A stretch of 64,000 bases of DNA from positions 44,510,368 through 44,574,367 of the forward strand of contig OY740768.1 of NCBI GenBank assembly GCA_963513935.1. The letters run 5' to 3'. A model generated the notes under the pieces. The model did not search any database. It saw only the letters and a list, made by a program, of their open reading frames with translations, and was not told the DNA's origin. Made by a program: the position numbers and the translations under genes. This document shows, one piece after another, positions 50,060 to 61,960 of the stretch; position 1 is the first letter of the stretch; every line of letters begins with the position of its first letter. The DNA comes from Aphrophora alni (taxonomy: Eukaryota > Arthropoda > Insecta > Hemiptera > Aphrophoridae).

Positions 50060-51610
50060 GCTATTTATTTCATTTACTAAAAAATATCTTGCTGTTAATT
50101 GTTCGATAGGATATGTTTTTTTATAATAAGAATATATGCTAAACAGTTTCAAATGGACAAATTGAGGGACATTTTAATCTTTGTGTTATCTATATTTTTC
50201 AATCGAATCAGACTACAACATAATAGTATAAACAAACAAATTTTGATGTCTAATCCAGTTGATCTTAACCTGTTACGATAAATATAACGAAAGGCTAACA
50301 CAGTATTAATATCGGAAGCTGATCATCCACATTTTAAACTTTAAATTAAAACATGTTTTTTTAATTCTCAAGTATAGTAAAAATGACAGTAACTCAGGTG
50401 CTAAATAACTTAAACTCGTGGGTGTTCAGTTTGGATAGCTCTGTACAGTTATCCAAGATCGTGCCTTTCATTATTCTAAACACACGTTTATATAACTATC
50501 CTAAACCTTAGCGCTCTTTGCTGTAGATGTTTTAATTTTAATTTCGTAAATTTTTACACTCAAATAATTATAGTAATAATGCCCTCCATCTTGACAACTA
50601 TAAATAGTTGAGGACGAACCCAGGAAGCTCAAAACCAAAAGTTACAATCCGTAGCAACTATGACAATACTTAGAGGTCATTCAGGTTTGGCTTGAATAAA
50701 AACAAGGAGTAACGTGTTTTTAACAAGAACTTGACAAAAATAAAAGAGAAATGGTAACAGACAAACCAATGGTAATTCAAACCAGAGAGAAAATATATGT
50801 TCAAGACTTTCTTTGTATAAATTCTACCTGGGGAAAAAGACTGCCATGAAACCATTTATCACGACTAAATGTGAATCTGACGTCTATTATAACGTGAAAC
50901 ATCGGCCTAACATTTGTTATGTTACCACTAAACATTATTTGTTATTACAATGTGGTTCAGAAAATAAATTCCAATTTACTTTAATATTACACAGACAATA
51001 ATTATTCTGCTTTAAATCTACATAAAAACACTAATATGTCTGTTTTTTTAAAGGACAGAACGAATGCAGATAGTTCAAGCACAGTTCCACATCTTTGAAA
51101 TAAAATCACTTATGAAATACAAGAAAATCGTTAAGGATTTTCACCAGTACTAATTAAAATATATAAAACTTATAACATCATAACCTCAACAATGACATCT
51201 AATAAAAAGTTGGTTTATATATCAAGGAGTTTATTTTAGATGTGATGCAATGCTGTCTCATTTGTGTTCTTAATAAAATATGTTGAACGTTAAATTAAAA
51301 TGGTAACGGTTTTCCTGAAACTCACTGTATATAAAGTTACGTCTAGTAAACTATTATTAGAATCAGAGTAGTATTATTAAAACATAATTGGAACAATATT
51401 TTTTTGTTCCCTCGTAGAAAGACGTTTTTGTTTTTAACCTATAATGAAAATAGATAAATTAGTCAAGTTGGAGTAATAGTTTATTTCTTTAAATTGAGAA
51501 CAACTCTGAATAAAAACCCATTATGGTTTTCTTTTTTTCAAATTTTGTATGTGGTTAATTAATCACGTCGTTTGCGCTTAGTATTTTAACTTTACTCTTC
51601 ACAGACACAA

Positions 51611-51726
51611 ATGAGATCGAAGAAATGACATCACAAGAAGACTGTATTTCCAGAATCCATTACAAATGGGCGTGGCTTAGAGTCATTTGTCTTCCTGTGA
51701 CATGAAGCCCGAGATTTTCACATCGA
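51611..51726 (+). repeat. conserved segment D, copy 2
   Basis: Reads ATGAGATCGAAGAAATGACA, CACAAGAAGACTGTATTTCC, ATTACAAATGGGCGTGGC, TTTGTCTTCCTGTGACATG and CCCGAGATTTTCACATCGA. It is preceded by TTTAACTTTACTCTTCACAG, which has the form of a polypyrimidine-AG splice acceptor. About 13 substitutions and one gap separate it from copy 3 over roughly 116 bp. The frame from its ATG contains a stop. Confidence 0.75.
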
Positions 51727-52061
51727 GATTGAGTTACATTTTTATATTTGTCACATACAATATATCTTTAAACATAATTTGAAATCCTGTTGTTTACTTT
51801 GGAACGATTTTAGTAAAAGATAAAAAAAAAATAATAGGTGGTTAGATATTATTTTGTGTAATTCTAAATAAATTTGAAGTTTGGCATATAATTGATAGGC
51901 CTATAATTTGATTTATTACATTTTTCCTTTTGGTTTTTACTTTAGTTGCATACTTTTTAATGAAGAATACAATGCAAATAGTAACATAGGCCTTTTACTT
52001 TCTATTGCTACTCAATAATATTATAATTTTGTGTTTTGAAATTCGTTTAGGAATATATAAT

Positions 52062-52713
52062 ATGTTTATATTTGAGGGTAAATTAATATACATTTAAAAA
52101 GTTCCAGTTTTTGTGCAGTTTGAACTATATTTTTCAATCTATTGGTCAAATGATGCGACAAAATTATCTACAACACCAACAGGCAGAATTACAGAACAAA
52201 CTCTAAGGGTTTAATCATTCAACACAAGATCAAAATAACATAAATAATATTATGAAATAGTAATAATACTAATTTGTTTAGTTCTATAATTTAATTAACA
52301 CTTTTCTAAAATAGACTACTTTTACAATCGTTCAAGAATTTAATCCATCATATAAAAAAGTGGATAATGAAATCTCTTAAAGCTAAAAACAAACGAGTGT
52401 TCAATCAGTCTGGTACATCCAAAATAATATAATTACAATCAATTAAAGTTTAAGCATTTTTTGTAAAAAAAATATTTAAATATATGTTTAGTGATTTTTG
52501 GATTATTAATAACGGAGTTACTCGAGACTAAATCGGCTTGGTTCAAAATGCCAAGCTACAAGGGAAAATTTTGTTTTTGAAGGATCAGCCGGTAATAATA
52601 ATTAAATATTCCCTTATCGCTGGAAGGCATTGTATTTTAATGACAAAATATTCCTCAACTTTCTTCCAAAATAATGTTTTAAAATTACTAATAAATGATA
52701 CTGCAGTTTAATA
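52062..52713 (+). repeat. right arm of a long inverted repeat
   Basis: Inverted copy of 47147-47795; the arms are 4.27 kb apart. The same sequence family appears in direct orientation at 58310-58600. Confidence 0.85.
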
Positions 52714-54600
52714 AGAAATAAGTTTAATAAGAAATAAGTCACAATATTACAAAAACAAACTTGACATCACAACCGAATGAACCTTATGTCATAATGTAAA
52801 ATATTTTCTCGTTTTATTCTGAACAATGATATCTTAACGATGGGTATGTTTTATTTCTGTGTAATTATACAGATTATCAAGGAAGTTAAAAAGGTAATAG
52901 AGTGGAACATACAGTTAGAGTGAGACAGAGATACAAAAGGTGATAGGCCCACGGGTACACAATTGCATTCTTATTGCATAGAGATTTAAAAATATACTCT
53001 TACAATTAATTGTAATACAAATGAAACAGATAACAATTCCTGCTTGTAATTTAAAAAATGTAAATGACATATATTCCGAATTTTGCGGCAATGATAACCA
53101 ATTATTTTTTATATATAACTATGTAGTAGTATTTTTTTAAAGAAATTTAAATAGTAAAAAAATTAATGTTTTTTAAATAACATAAAAACAAAGCAAAATT
53201 TGTAATTTATTCTGTTTATCACCTAATGCTTACAGTTTCTGTTGTAAATGGCTTACAGTTTCACAAGTCTGATATTAATTAAATACCCGACCATCCAAAT
53301 TTATGTTAGTTTTTAAAAGAAAACATATCTTTATTATGACCAATCTATGGAAACACAATTTTGTTTTGAACACTTTAATTACATGACATATAATTAATTG
53401 CTTCATCTGATAAAGAACTATGAGGCCCGGTGGACATGAAAACTACACGAGCGTGAAAAAAGTTGACAAGTTTAGTAGAAGGGAATTAGAGATTTGCAGG
53501 ACCAAGTTACTTTCTGGAATAAGTGGAAAGGATGTAATTGCTTATTAATAAACAACAGATTAAGTTATTTTTTAGTTTTGCGGTAAATATAATTAGAGAT
53601 TTTATTTCATGGTGATATTTAGACTGATATTCATTTAATGTTAAACTATTTGAATGTTTAATGGTTACTTAATCCAAACAAACGAATTATTGCAGGTAGG
53701 CGCATGCTACGAACGACCTACCGTTATTCACATAGAGTGATTAGCGTTATTATGGCACAAACATTCAGTGTGGTTATAGTTTAGTGCAATTGAAATGTTT
53801 AAGATATGATGTTCAAACCACTCTATTGTGGTGTGGTATTAGTCTATACTAGAATAAGTATTTTAAAGAAACAATTACATAAAAAAAAGGATGTACGATT
53901 GTTCATTTCGTTTGCTTATCCCGAGAGGGACTCAGCCCCTGCAGCTTCTGACTAAGATATTCGTCTCTTTGATTTTTAATTTTTGTTAATAGTTAATAGT
54001 TAATATTTTAGTAACTTAAATCTTGGACAATAGTAAAATTCTTTCTTTAGCGCCTACAAAAATGTGATTTAACTGCGTAATAAACACGGAAAATAATTAT
54101 TTTAGATAATGTAGAAACGAAATAGTGTTATTTAAAAAGTTGTGTAATAACTATGGAAAACATATCTTTTTTTCAATTGCGTCAATTTTCAATAACATTC
54201 TACTTTAAAATATAAATCAAAAATAAATTTATGAAATACTTAATAAATAGTTGTGTATTATGATTTTCAAGAAGGTCTAATAGTTTTTGAATTCTAAATT
54301 ACTTCTCAATTAATGTACTACTAGAAGTGTACTAAAATATTTATTTTAAAACCATTTTAAACCATTTAAATAATCACCTGTTTTTTGTGTGTAATTTTAA
54401 CAACTTTATTTTTATTTAAGTAAATATCTCGGGATTATATTTGTCAAAAGTTAAGTTGAAACGCCGAAACCATTTAGAAGGTTGAAAATAAAAAAAAATA
54501 AAAAATGGACTAATTAATATCAATCAAACGTTGATAAAATTTCGGTTTGCTATTTTCAAAGTTATTTGCTAAAATTTTAAAACAATTTGACGTTTTTTCA
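52714..54600. other. no recognisable gene
   Basis: AT-rich part of the tandem-unit region in which I could not find a counterpart in the other units. Confidence 0.4.
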
Positions 54601-54779
54601 AAGCTATGCATTATACAGAAGCGGTAGGAGAAGTCTAGTGACTGTTCTGAACAAACTGAAACAAAATCAGGAACATAAGAAAGATATTAACCTTCGTTAT
54701 AATCACCTTACAAGAAAAAAAAAAAGAAGAAATATCGTAACATAGAGACTCCTAGACCTCGAATTCTCCAACGGTGTCA

Positions 54780-54935
54780 GAGTCGGTAGAAATCAAGAAT
54801 TGGTCAAGACAGACCTGATAAAAAAGATTAATTAGGGGACTAAGCTAAGACTAAATTAAGAAAGGTGTAAACCCCACTAGGGTCCTCGAAATTGTCAAAC
54901 CCTCTTAATAACTATAAGTAGACTAAATAAAAATC
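54780..54935 (+). pseudogene. possible relative of the relic at 16.36 kb
   Basis: Frameshifted blocks NQELVKTDLIKKIN and GPRNC resemble VKKDVIGKI and VSRNC of the relic at 16358-16498, and the DNA also matches near CTCGAAATTGTCAAACCCT. Weak evidence for a shared retroelement family. Confidence 0.2.
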
Positions 54936-54948
54936 TTTTTACAAAGGA

Positions 54949-55150
54949 AGGTAAGCTCCAGACCAAAGACAAGGGCGCGGATTTGCAGGCCTACATTAGT
55001 CTTGTCTATTTTCAGCCGTTATTGAAAAAAGCAAACTACGTGAATCTTACAAGTTTGCCTTTGTTTACGAAACAGTTTATAACAAAGTCAACCAGAAATT
55101 GCGACAATTATCATCAAAATAACACTTTGTTTTAAACATGTTTTATGATC
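54949..55150 (+). repeat. tandem-unit marker A, copy in unit 2
   Basis: Shares AAAGACAA, GCACGGATTTG-like, TTATTGAAAAAA-like and CAGTTTATAACAAAGT with 60515-60725. Confidence 0.6.
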
Positions 55151-55498
55151 AATTATCATATTAAATTTATATTGATTGAATATAAGAATAAAAACGGATT
55201 ATTCTCAATATTCACTTAAACGATGTGATAATATGAATTAAGAAATTACGTTTTTTATTTTAATTTCATCAAATACGAAATTAGAAACCCCCCCTTGTAT
55301 CTACGTTATATTTAGAAAGTATATATTTAATAATCGTGAATTATAGGTGCAATATACTTGTAGATAAAATAAAAAACAGAAACTATCTTTAAAATCATAA
55401 GAAAAGGAATTGTAATGAATATAAACACTAGAACCAGACATGCTATGTGGCGACTAAAATAAAAAAAAAATATATTCATATTTGAATATTTTTTATTT

Positions 55499-55560
55499 TA
55501 AACAGTTTAAATCCGAAATATTTATTGGATCAAATATTTTATAAATTTTTAAACTGTTTA
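55499..55560. repeat. small inverted repeat
   Basis: TAAACAGTTTAAA (55499-55511) and its perfect complement TTTAAACTGTTTA (55548-55560), 36 bp apart. It could be a cruciform or a terminator-like stem; function unknown. Confidence 0.6.
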
Positions 55561-56309
55561 ACTTAAAATGTTTTGGTAAAATTATTTATTTAAATGAAGC
55601 TTATTCCCTGGGTCTTTCAGAAATTGACTTACAGGATTTTTGATGAATAAATAATTTTGAGGTACGTGTTAAGAAAGTTTATTATTGTATAATTGCTTTG
55701 TCGGAACATAACGTCCTTCCTGATTCTTCAAATATGTAGGTTACATTCATAGTGCAATATGATTTCTTTCCTAAGTAAATAATAGAAAGATCAGAAGATG
55801 CAGTTGTCTATTTGATGTTTATAGACGTAAGAGATGCATATAGGTTACGTCTCAGTAGAAATAATGTACTTTAAACTGAAAACATATTGCTTGGAATACA
55901 TTCTTTCTTGAAATCTTAGTTATATTCTAAAACTTTCCTAAGTTAATGTCACTGCTTTACTATTTAATTTCCATGCTCGTTGAGCTAGCATAAATAATTT
56001 GCATTACCTGTAAAAAGAGAGGTCTTTGCTGTTACTTTTAAAATTAATAGATGATCTACATATGTATTTTATATACTTGAAGGATTTGTTATTTTGTAAA
56101 ACATAAAAATACCCTACTTATTAAAAATGTATTATTTTAATAACGAACTGCAATACAAACATCTGTGAGGAAAAATATTTAATTTATTTAATAAATCAAA
56201 ACATTGTACGTTTTACCTAAAGAAAAATAAATAAAAATATTTAAATATCCACACTATTTACGAAATACGCTAATTTAAGGAAAAACTAGAATGATTCCAG
56301 TCTTAGACT

Positions 56310-56540
56310 TCTGTAACTCTCAATCGATACCCACCAAGATTACATATTTAATCTAGCTAATGGATACTGACTAGAGTAGTAAAACTGGATTCATAATTCT
56401 GTGGTCAGTGAGTTCAGTGAGGGAAATGTAGTTGAGCTAAGGCGGTATGAGTTAATGTGCAGCACAGTATAACGTAATATATCTTGCATCAGCCATTACC
56501 AACTGACATAATCATCAAGATCTAACATAAATTAACATAA
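56310..56540 (+). repeat. tandem-unit marker C, copy in unit 2
   Basis: TAATCTAGCTAATGGATACT, GACTAGAGTA, TCTGTGGTCAGTG, AATGTGCAGCACAGT and TAACGTAAT correspond in order to sequences at 62520-62740. Confidence 0.7.
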
Positions 56541-56835
56541 ACAAATAATTAGGTTTAAATAACAATCATAGCTTTGCCTGGAAATCATAGAGAACCATCC
56601 ATCATTGTCTATAAATAGAATAACTGGACAAAAATTTCCACACAATAAATTAAAATATATATCCGAGAATTTTCGTTTAAAATAACTGCAGCAAACTTTT
56701 ATTATGCACCTCCTTCAAATAATGACCATATTTTATTAATTAAGTGCAGTATTGAATGAAGCGTTAAAACACACACGTTTAAGTAATGAAGTACTACTTT
56801 ACTAAAGAACTCAAAATAAGAACAAGTCATTAATG

Positions 56836-56859
56836 TTTTTTTTTTTTTTTTTTTTTTTT
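56836..56859. repeat. poly-T tract
   Basis: 24 consecutive T, about 50 bp before conserved segment D copy 3. Confidence 0.95.
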
Positions 56860-56911
56860 AACTGAAATATATCACGAAGTTTTGAGTAATTTAACTTCAC
56901 TCTTCACAATC

Positions 56912-57027
56912 ATGAGTTCAAAGGAATCACATCACAAGAAGCCTGTATTTCAACAACTCATTACAAATGGGCGTGGCATACAAACATTTGTCTTCCTGTG
57001 ACATGAGCCCGAGATTTTCACATCGAC
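56912..57027 (+). repeat. conserved segment D, copy 3, with a 29-codon frame
   Basis: The cleanest copy. An open frame from ATG at 56912 to TGA at 56999-57001 reads MSSKESHHKKPVF, then ITNGRGIQTFVFL. The conservation does not stop at the TGA but continues through CATGAGCCCGAGATTTTCAC, so protein coding is not the simplest explanation. The start lies after a pyrimidine-rich AACTTCACTCTTCACAA, as in copy 2. Confidence 0.65.
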
Positions 57028-57099
57028 GCGGAGTTACATTTTTACATTTGTAACATTAAATCGTTAAAGGTAATTTACAACCCTTTAATGTATTTTAGT

Positions 57100-58300
57100 T
57101 CCATTTGCAGTCAGAGTTTAGAAAATGAATATGTAGGTAAAATTCATTCAAAAAATACCATGCTTTAAAGATGCTGCATTATATATTATTATTGCAACTT
57201 TATTTTGTACACTTTACTATTAAGAAAATCACAATCAAGTCTTTGCGTAGAAAAGTAAATAGTACTTTGATTCCATCTGGCAGAGACAAACATATTCACT
57301 GACTATAAGAGTAGAAACACTATTTTATAGAGACAGTTACAAAAACAACCCAATTCCAGTTTTAGTTTCTTCACATTATATAGGGCAGAATTCAAATTTT
57401 ATCGTATCTTAACTCATATTCCTAATATAAAATCTTATTCATGATGATTCCTCTTGTTCTAAAACAATATTAAAGTAATTTTTACAAAATTCGTTTATGT
57501 TTAGGAATTAAGACTTATAACACTTTTCCCTCTCTACTTTTTACAGAAAGATAAATAAGGAGCGAAAAATTATTCAGTAATAATTCCTTACGCTAGTTTC
57601 AGGTTATACACGTGTGTTCATCTGTTCAAACAATATATAAATATTCATTTTAAAACCCAATATGTATACCATCTGTGCTGTCATATTTAAAAGGACTTCA
57701 ATAAATAAAATGTAAGAATAAATCATTCTTAAATAAAATCCGTAAGCCTCAATCAAATCAGGGTGGCAGTTTACGTAACTAAAGGTACTACTGTGGATTT
57801 TTTTAAAAATAATTTCAACTTATAACTTAAGTGATTTTTTTCGGGGGGGGGACTTTAATTTAATCATTTGTGATTTTGTCCAAGACAAATACTCAAGAAA
57901 AATAGTATATTTGTATAGGAGATATAAGGACGTTTAGTCGTACTCCAAATAACATTTATAGAAATAATATATCACTCATATTTTTAAATGCGCGTGTTTA
58001 TATTTCAAAGGCCAGTGTATTCGAGTTGCTAGAAGTTAAGTATTCGAGTGTTAGTAAAATGTTGGGGCAATAATTTCTAATCACGAACACACTTCGGTAC
58101 CGATGGTCAAGTGAGTTTTAACCATTAAACATTCTACCAAAAGAATAATGAATGATATTATTTAATAAAATAATAATAATCTTCTAAAATTTAAATAACC
58201 AATTGAGTTTTATACATTAGAACTAACATACATTTAAACTGCATGTATGTAAACCCTCAATTACATAAATGAAAATAGTTTCACTAAAACTAAAAAATAA
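57100..58300. other. no recognisable gene
   Basis: AT-rich; a run of nine or more G near 57843. No RNA gene or exon seen. Confidence 0.4.
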
Positions 58301-58592
58301 AATAAATAAGTGTTCAATTAATCTGGTATATCCCTAACTATATAATTACAACTAATTGATCTTTAAGTGCATTTTGTGAAGCATTATTGAAATGCATTTT
58401 TAATGAAAGATGGTTTAATAATTACGGAGCGGAGGTTGTTATTTTACGTGATTATAGTTTACTTCAATTTGAAACGTCAAGCTATCGGAAAAGAAAAACA
58501 AGTTTCTAACATTAATTACTTAACAGCCCATAATAACATACTTGGTTACGAAAATTGTATTCAAATTTACAGTAAAATAATCATATACAAAT

Positions 58593-59404
58593 TTAATCAT
58601 TTATATTATAATAGTGTAATTACATTATAAAACACAATTAAAACTAGCCTATATCAAACAGTGAGTAATTTTACAAAAAAATTATATCATTTACGATTAA
58701 ATTTTATGTCAGAAATTGGATAAAATATCTCATATAACCATATCGAAAGTAACTTTATAATTATTTTTATTATAATAGTGTAATATTTTATTATAATACA
58801 CAATTAAAACTATATCAAACAGTGAGTAATTTTACAAAAAAAAAATCATTTTCGATTAAATTTTATGTCAAAAATTAGATAAAATATCCCATATTACCAC
58901 ATCTAAAGTAACTTTGAAATATTTAATATTATAATAGTGTTATTATATTATATACAATTAAAACTATATCAAACAGTGAGTAATTTAACAAAAAAAATAT
59001 CATTTGCGATTAAATTTTATATCACAAATTACATAAAATATCTCATATTACCATATCGAAAGTAACTTTATAATCATTTATATTATAATAGTAGTGTAAT
59101 TACATTATAACACACAATTAAAACTATATCAAACAGTGAGTAATTTTACAAAATAATTATATCATTTGCGATTAAATTTTATGTCAGAAATTTGATAAAA
59201 TATCTCATATTACCATAAATATCGAAAGTAACTTTGTAATTATTTATATTATAATAGTGTAAATACATTATAATACACAATTAAAACTTTATCAAACAGT
59301 TAGTAATTTTACAAAAAAATATATGTATCATTTGCGATTAAATTTTGTCAGAAATTGGATAAAATATCCCATATTACCATATCGAAAGTATCTTTGTAAT
59401 TATA
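58593..59404 (+). repeat. five-copy satellite, period about 154-166 bp
   Basis: Each unit has TATTATAATAGTG, CACAATTAAAACTATATCAA, ACAGTGAGTAATTTTAC, CGATTAAATTTTATGTCA, GGATAAAATATCTCATATTA and ATCGAAAGTAACTTT. The ATAATAG anchor recurs with its G at 58614, 58778, 58937, 59091 and 59257, so spacings are 164, 159, 154 and 166. It lies at the end of the tandem-unit block that begins at 58310 and is absent from the other units. Confidence 0.9.
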
Positions 59405-59948
59405 CTTTATAAAAATGATCTTAATACAGTCATATTTTAGATGTTTGTATATTAGTTTTAGGAAGTAGGGGAGATAATGTGATACAATTATTGAAATGTA
59501 TTTTAAGTAAAATTTAGGCTAATAATTTCTCAGGGAAAAAAATCCTTAAAAAATACACTGATGATATTAATTTTGTAATACTAAAAATTGGCATATAAAA
59601 AATAAAAACGCGTTATCTCAATATTTTTTGAAAATCATAAAAAAATGAACTCACGCTATTTGTATTATGTTTCAGTAAAACATATACGTTTTTAGGAAAA
59701 AAACTTGCTTATTTCAGATACAAAAGGTAAGTATATTAAATAAAGAATAATGTTAAAAATTATCTATTTTATGTGCCAAAATAAAAATATATTTAAAACT
59801 TTAAACGAGTTAGGTATAGGTTACCCCTAAATAGTCATTTCAATAAATATAAAGATGTAAGTAAATACATTATTTACATGTTTTACTAAACTTCATAAAG
59901 CGGATGAACTACTTACTATTAATTTATATGTCATAACTCTTTTCATAT
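59405..59948. other. no recognisable gene
   Basis: AT-rich spacer between the satellite and a poly-A tract; no motif seen. Confidence 0.45.
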
Positions 59949-59968
59949 AAAAAAAAAAAAAAAAAAAA
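59949..59968. repeat. poly-A tract
   Basis: 20 consecutive A next to CTATATAAAGCTGCC. Confidence 0.9.
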
Positions 59969-60240
59969 CTATATAAAGCTGCCATTGGTAGCATCATCAG
60001 GCCAGCTATTTACACACGCACGCCCCCCACACACATATTTATATTACACATTGTACATCATACTCATATAATCAAAACATGCATATTTAAAACATATACT
60101 GCAAACGTCAGTGATTATCATGAAGTAGCCCTAATCTTTTATCAAAATTTCCATGTTGACGGGTTGGTTAATATTAGCGAACTTCTTCCTTTTCCTGATC
60201 TTTTGTGTACATTTTTCTTTTAGACTTAACTTCATCTCCT

Positions 60241-60259
60241 ATATATATATATATATATA
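60241..60259. repeat. (AT)n tract
   Basis: 19-bp AT run just upstream of the hammerhead-like motif at 60267. Confidence 0.9.
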
Positions 60260-60266
60260 AACTGAT

Positions 60267-60294
60267 CTGATGATGCTGTATACAACAGCGAAAC
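60267..60294 (+). ncRNA. best hammerhead-like core motif in the window
   Basis: CTGATGA (60267-60273), one T, a perfect five-pair stem GCTGT/ACAGC (60275-60279 and 60285-60289) with loop ATACA, then GAAAC (60290-60294). This is the exact order of the hammerhead core: CUGAUGA, stem II, GAAA. Stems I and III could not be paired convincingly by eye. An inverted AGCATCATCAG at 59990-60000 mirrors the first box 270 bp upstream, again the palindromic layout of Penelope-type ends. It may be a decayed ribozyme or a chance motif. Confidence 0.4.
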
Positions 60295-60514
60295 AGTAGG
60301 TGAAATATTTACACAAACTGAACTAATATTCACTCCTTTAGAAGGTAACATAATATTAGATGTTTTATAAACCCTTTACGTAAATAATAAATTCCCTGCT
60401 TTCTTCAGATCATGTAGAGTTAAATTGTCTAACAAATATGACTAATGTTTGGGAAAATATGTGTTATGACAACTCCTTATCTACAATTCGTCTAGAGGTA
60501 GACTAACTCGAAAT

Positions 60515-60725
60515 CATTTGTCAACAGGAGAAATAAACCCGAGGCAAAAGACAACAGCACGGATTTGTAAGCTTTACATTTGTTATGTTTATCTTCAGTC
60601 ATTATGAAGAAAAACTACATAAGGCTTTATTTCAGATTTGTTTGAAAGAAGTAATCAGTTTATAACAAAGTTAATAACAATTTCGATGTTTTAGATCGAA
60701 AATAAAACTTTTTAATATTAAATAA
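60515..60725 (+). repeat. tandem-unit marker A, copy in unit 3
   Basis: Homologous to 54949-55150 with the same order of blocks; offset about 5.57 kb. Confidence 0.6.
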
Positions 60726-61797
60726 TTGTAATTAATTAGTAACTATGACGCTCAGTGGATTATTATATTGAGTAAGAGTTTGACAATTCCAAGCATTTTT
60801 TATCTATTTTTCCGTTAATTCATATATATCTTTTGTTTTTTTTTTATCCCGTCTTTCTTGATCAACTCTTGTTCTACATAGGTTTTAAGGCTAATACAAT
60901 GTTCTAGGATAAGAGGTCTTCATTTTATGTTATTTTCTTCTTTTTTTTGTTCATTAAAAAACGACGAACTAGAGGTTTTTCGCTTTTGTTAAACAGAAGA
61001 AACCGTAGAACGATAAAAATATTAATTGCTAAATCTACAAATATATTTGAAAGATACTAGTAGGAATAAAAGTTACTCCTATTTAAAATCAAAATATGCT
61101 AATAAAATATATTCCCATGTACGAGTATTTAATTTGATATTCATTGACTTTATGAAATAAAACACTTTACTTATTGCAACATGAATATAAGAATTAAGTG
61201 ATTTTCTTTGTATTACTTTCATTAAATCACATACGAAAATTTAACTAATGCTAGTGTTAAGTAGGATATATTTAATAATTATCAATTTTAAAAGTAAGTT
61301 AAATATACATCCAGATAAACCTAAGTGAAATAACAATGTGTTTGTAATAGTTTGTCTTAAAAAGATATTTTAATAAAACACCTAAGAGTTACATCTGCTT
61401 TGTGGTTACCCAAAATTTGAGAAAAGAAGAACATTCTTCGTGAATATCTTGAATTTTAAACATAGCTTGAAACTGTAAGTTGTATAGGCCTACACAAAGT
61501 ATGTAAAAATGTTGAAACTTTAAAAAATTTTATGACATTCTTAAGTTTAGGATTAGTTACTAATTAATTATATCAACTTTATTTCTTACCAAATATCCAA
61601 AAAGCTGTGTAATAATATTCACAATAAGGAAACCATGGATTACTCAAGCCACAAACACAAGAAACAATATTAAGACTATAATAGACTGTAATAAACGTTA
61701 CTGAATTTATTACAGTCTTGGTTTTGTTTCTTTTTTTGTGATTCGGAGAATCCACATTTTCCTTATTTATTTTTAGAAATCTACATACTATTTTTAA

Positions 61798-61801
<4 letters not shown>

Positions 61802-61830
<29 letters not shown>
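61802..61830. repeat. poly-T tract
   Basis: 29 consecutive T before AATAAAAGGATT; the longest mononucleotide run in the window. Confidence 0.95.
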
Positions 61831-61834
<4 letters not shown>

Positions 61835-61849
61835 AAAGGATTTTGTGCT

Positions 61850-61960
61850 GATCGCCTTACGAAAGTTTGCTATAGCAGGAACGCTTTGTCGAAAATAACT
61901 ACCGCTCTGATTCTTCAAGTATGTCGGTAACATAAATTTTGTACTCCGATTTATTGTCTG
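61850..61960 (+). repeat. tandem-unit marker B, copy in unit 3
   Basis: GATCGCCTTACGAAAGTT, GCTTTGTCG, CTGATTCTTCAAGTATGT and GGTAACAT correspond to 55665-55765 and, more weakly, to the start of the block at about 49400-49450. Confidence 0.65.

Noticed and set aside
59990..60035. Minus-strand CTGATGATGC near 60.0 kb as another hammerhead core
   Set aside because: The expected GAAA box is replaced by TTTATA, so only the first box is present.
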